DNA of 5,727 nucleotides from Acidilobaceae archaeon (lineage in GTDB: Archaea > Thermoproteota > Thermoprotei_A > Sulfolobales > Acidilobaceae), in assembly GCA_027039295.1 (NCBI GenBank), contig JALWEW010000011.1:1-5727 (forward strand). Direction: 5' to 3'. Made by a program: the position numbers and the translations under genes. Within the stretch, counting starts at the first letter, position 1; the number at the start of each line of letters is the position of its first letter. A model generated the notes under the pieces. That model made no database searches. It saw nothing but the letters and a program-made list of their open reading frames with translations, and was not told the origin of the DNA. Below are positions 5,392-5,727 of this stretch, piece by piece.

Positions 5392-5727
5392 ATGCCTGCG
5401 ATGGCGAGCCTCTCGTCGCCAGCGGAGGCCGCTCGGAGGCTCGAGGGCCTAGCGATCTCGGGGCCCTTCTGCACCCGGGAGACCGTCGTGCCCGAGGAGT
5501 ACGCCGCCAGCCACCTGGCCAGGAGGGGGGTCAAGGTCCTCTCGACGCCCTGCATGCTGCTCCTAGTGGAGAGGACCCTCCAGGAGTGTGTGGACGAGAG
5601 GCTCGGGGACCCGGGGTTCGTGACCGTGGGTGTGAGGGCTGACGTGCGCCACCATAGGCCGGCACCCGTGGGCTCCAGGGTTAGGGTGGAGGGCTACCTC
5701 CTCTCGGTTAGGGGCCCGAGGATCCTG
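5392..5727 (+). CDS. FlK-like hotdog thioesterase (3' end outside window)
   Basis: The 112 codons visible encode most of a hotdog-fold acyl-CoA thioesterase of the fluoroacetyl-CoA thioesterase (FlK) type; the frame runs off the right edge without a stop. The pattern STPCMLLLVERT (51-62) followed by VTVGVRADVRHHRPAPVG (77-94) matches the family. The catalytic residues of FlK (Thr42, Glu50, His76) align with Thr52, Glu60 and His87: the Thr-Glu spacing of eight residues is the same, and so is the distance from His to the Gly of the P-x-G turn. The enzyme would hydrolyse a small acyl-CoA in the cytoplasm. Fluoroacetyl-CoA is unlikely as the natural substrate in an archaeon. ATG 5392 is favoured because the TATA box predicts a start only 5 nt upstream; ATG 5401 is the alternative. 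It is divergent from the CBS cluster. The family is clear; the substrate is not. Confidence 0.85.
   Translation, partial: MPAMASLSSPAEAARRLEGLAISGPFCTRETVVPEEYAASHLARRGVKVLSTPCMLLLVERTLQECVDERLGDPGFVTVGVRADVRHHRPAPVGSRVRVEGYLLSVRGPRIL

Noticed and set aside
5307..5555. Minus-strand open frame of 82 codons opposite the thioesterase gene
   Set aside because: It covers the shared promoter and the opposite strand of a gene with a conserved catalytic triad, and its product resembles no family.
1..5727. tRNA, rRNA, CRISPR arrays, insertion sequences, attachment sites
   Set aside because: No cloverleaf-like segment, regularly spaced repeat or transposase-like reading was seen, and nearly all of the window is accounted for by protein genes.

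Overview
The window looks like chromosomal DNA from a hyperthermophilic crenarchaeon, probably of the Desulfurococcales/Pyrodictiales type. This is inferred from style, not from a marker gene. The DNA is GC-rich, Arg is mostly AGG and Ile mostly ATA, and GTG and TTG starts are frequent. Intergenic gaps are short and carry TATA-like boxes about 25-27 nt before likely transcription starts. Secreted proteins are tethered by Thr/Ser-rich linkers, as is common in crenarchaea. No RNA gene, CRISPR array, insertion sequence or integration scar was seen.

Left part (1-2277): a multi-spanning membrane protein of unknown function runs off the left edge on the minus strand. Behind a gap of 138 bases with its own promoter-like elements lies a 532-residue membrane-anchored solute-binding protein of an ABC importer, also on the minus strand. 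No permease or ATPase gene for it is visible here.

Middle (2278-3462): divergent from the binding protein is a secreted protein with a GATase1/DUF4350-like ectodomain, a Thr-rich stalk and a C-terminal membrane anchor. The 157-base divergent region holds a TATA-like box for each gene. A perfect 7-bp inverted repeat sits almost exactly midway between them, which suggests joint regulation of the two surface proteins.

Right part (3480-5322): a minus-strand cluster reads, in transcription order, a two-CBS-domain protein, a four-CBS-domain protein and a Mut7-C (PIN-like) ribonuclease with a zinc ribbon. The last two are separated by only 7 nt. A link between adenylate sensing by the CBS proteins and the nuclease is a reasonable but untested idea.

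Right edge (5392-5727): a hotdog thioesterase related to fluoroacetyl-CoA thioesterase FlK begins on the plus strand and leaves the window. It is divergent from the two-CBS gene, and one palindromic TATA box appears able to serve both genes. The most interesting items are the two divergent promoter architectures, the CBS/Mut7-C cluster and the intact FlK-like catalytic triad.
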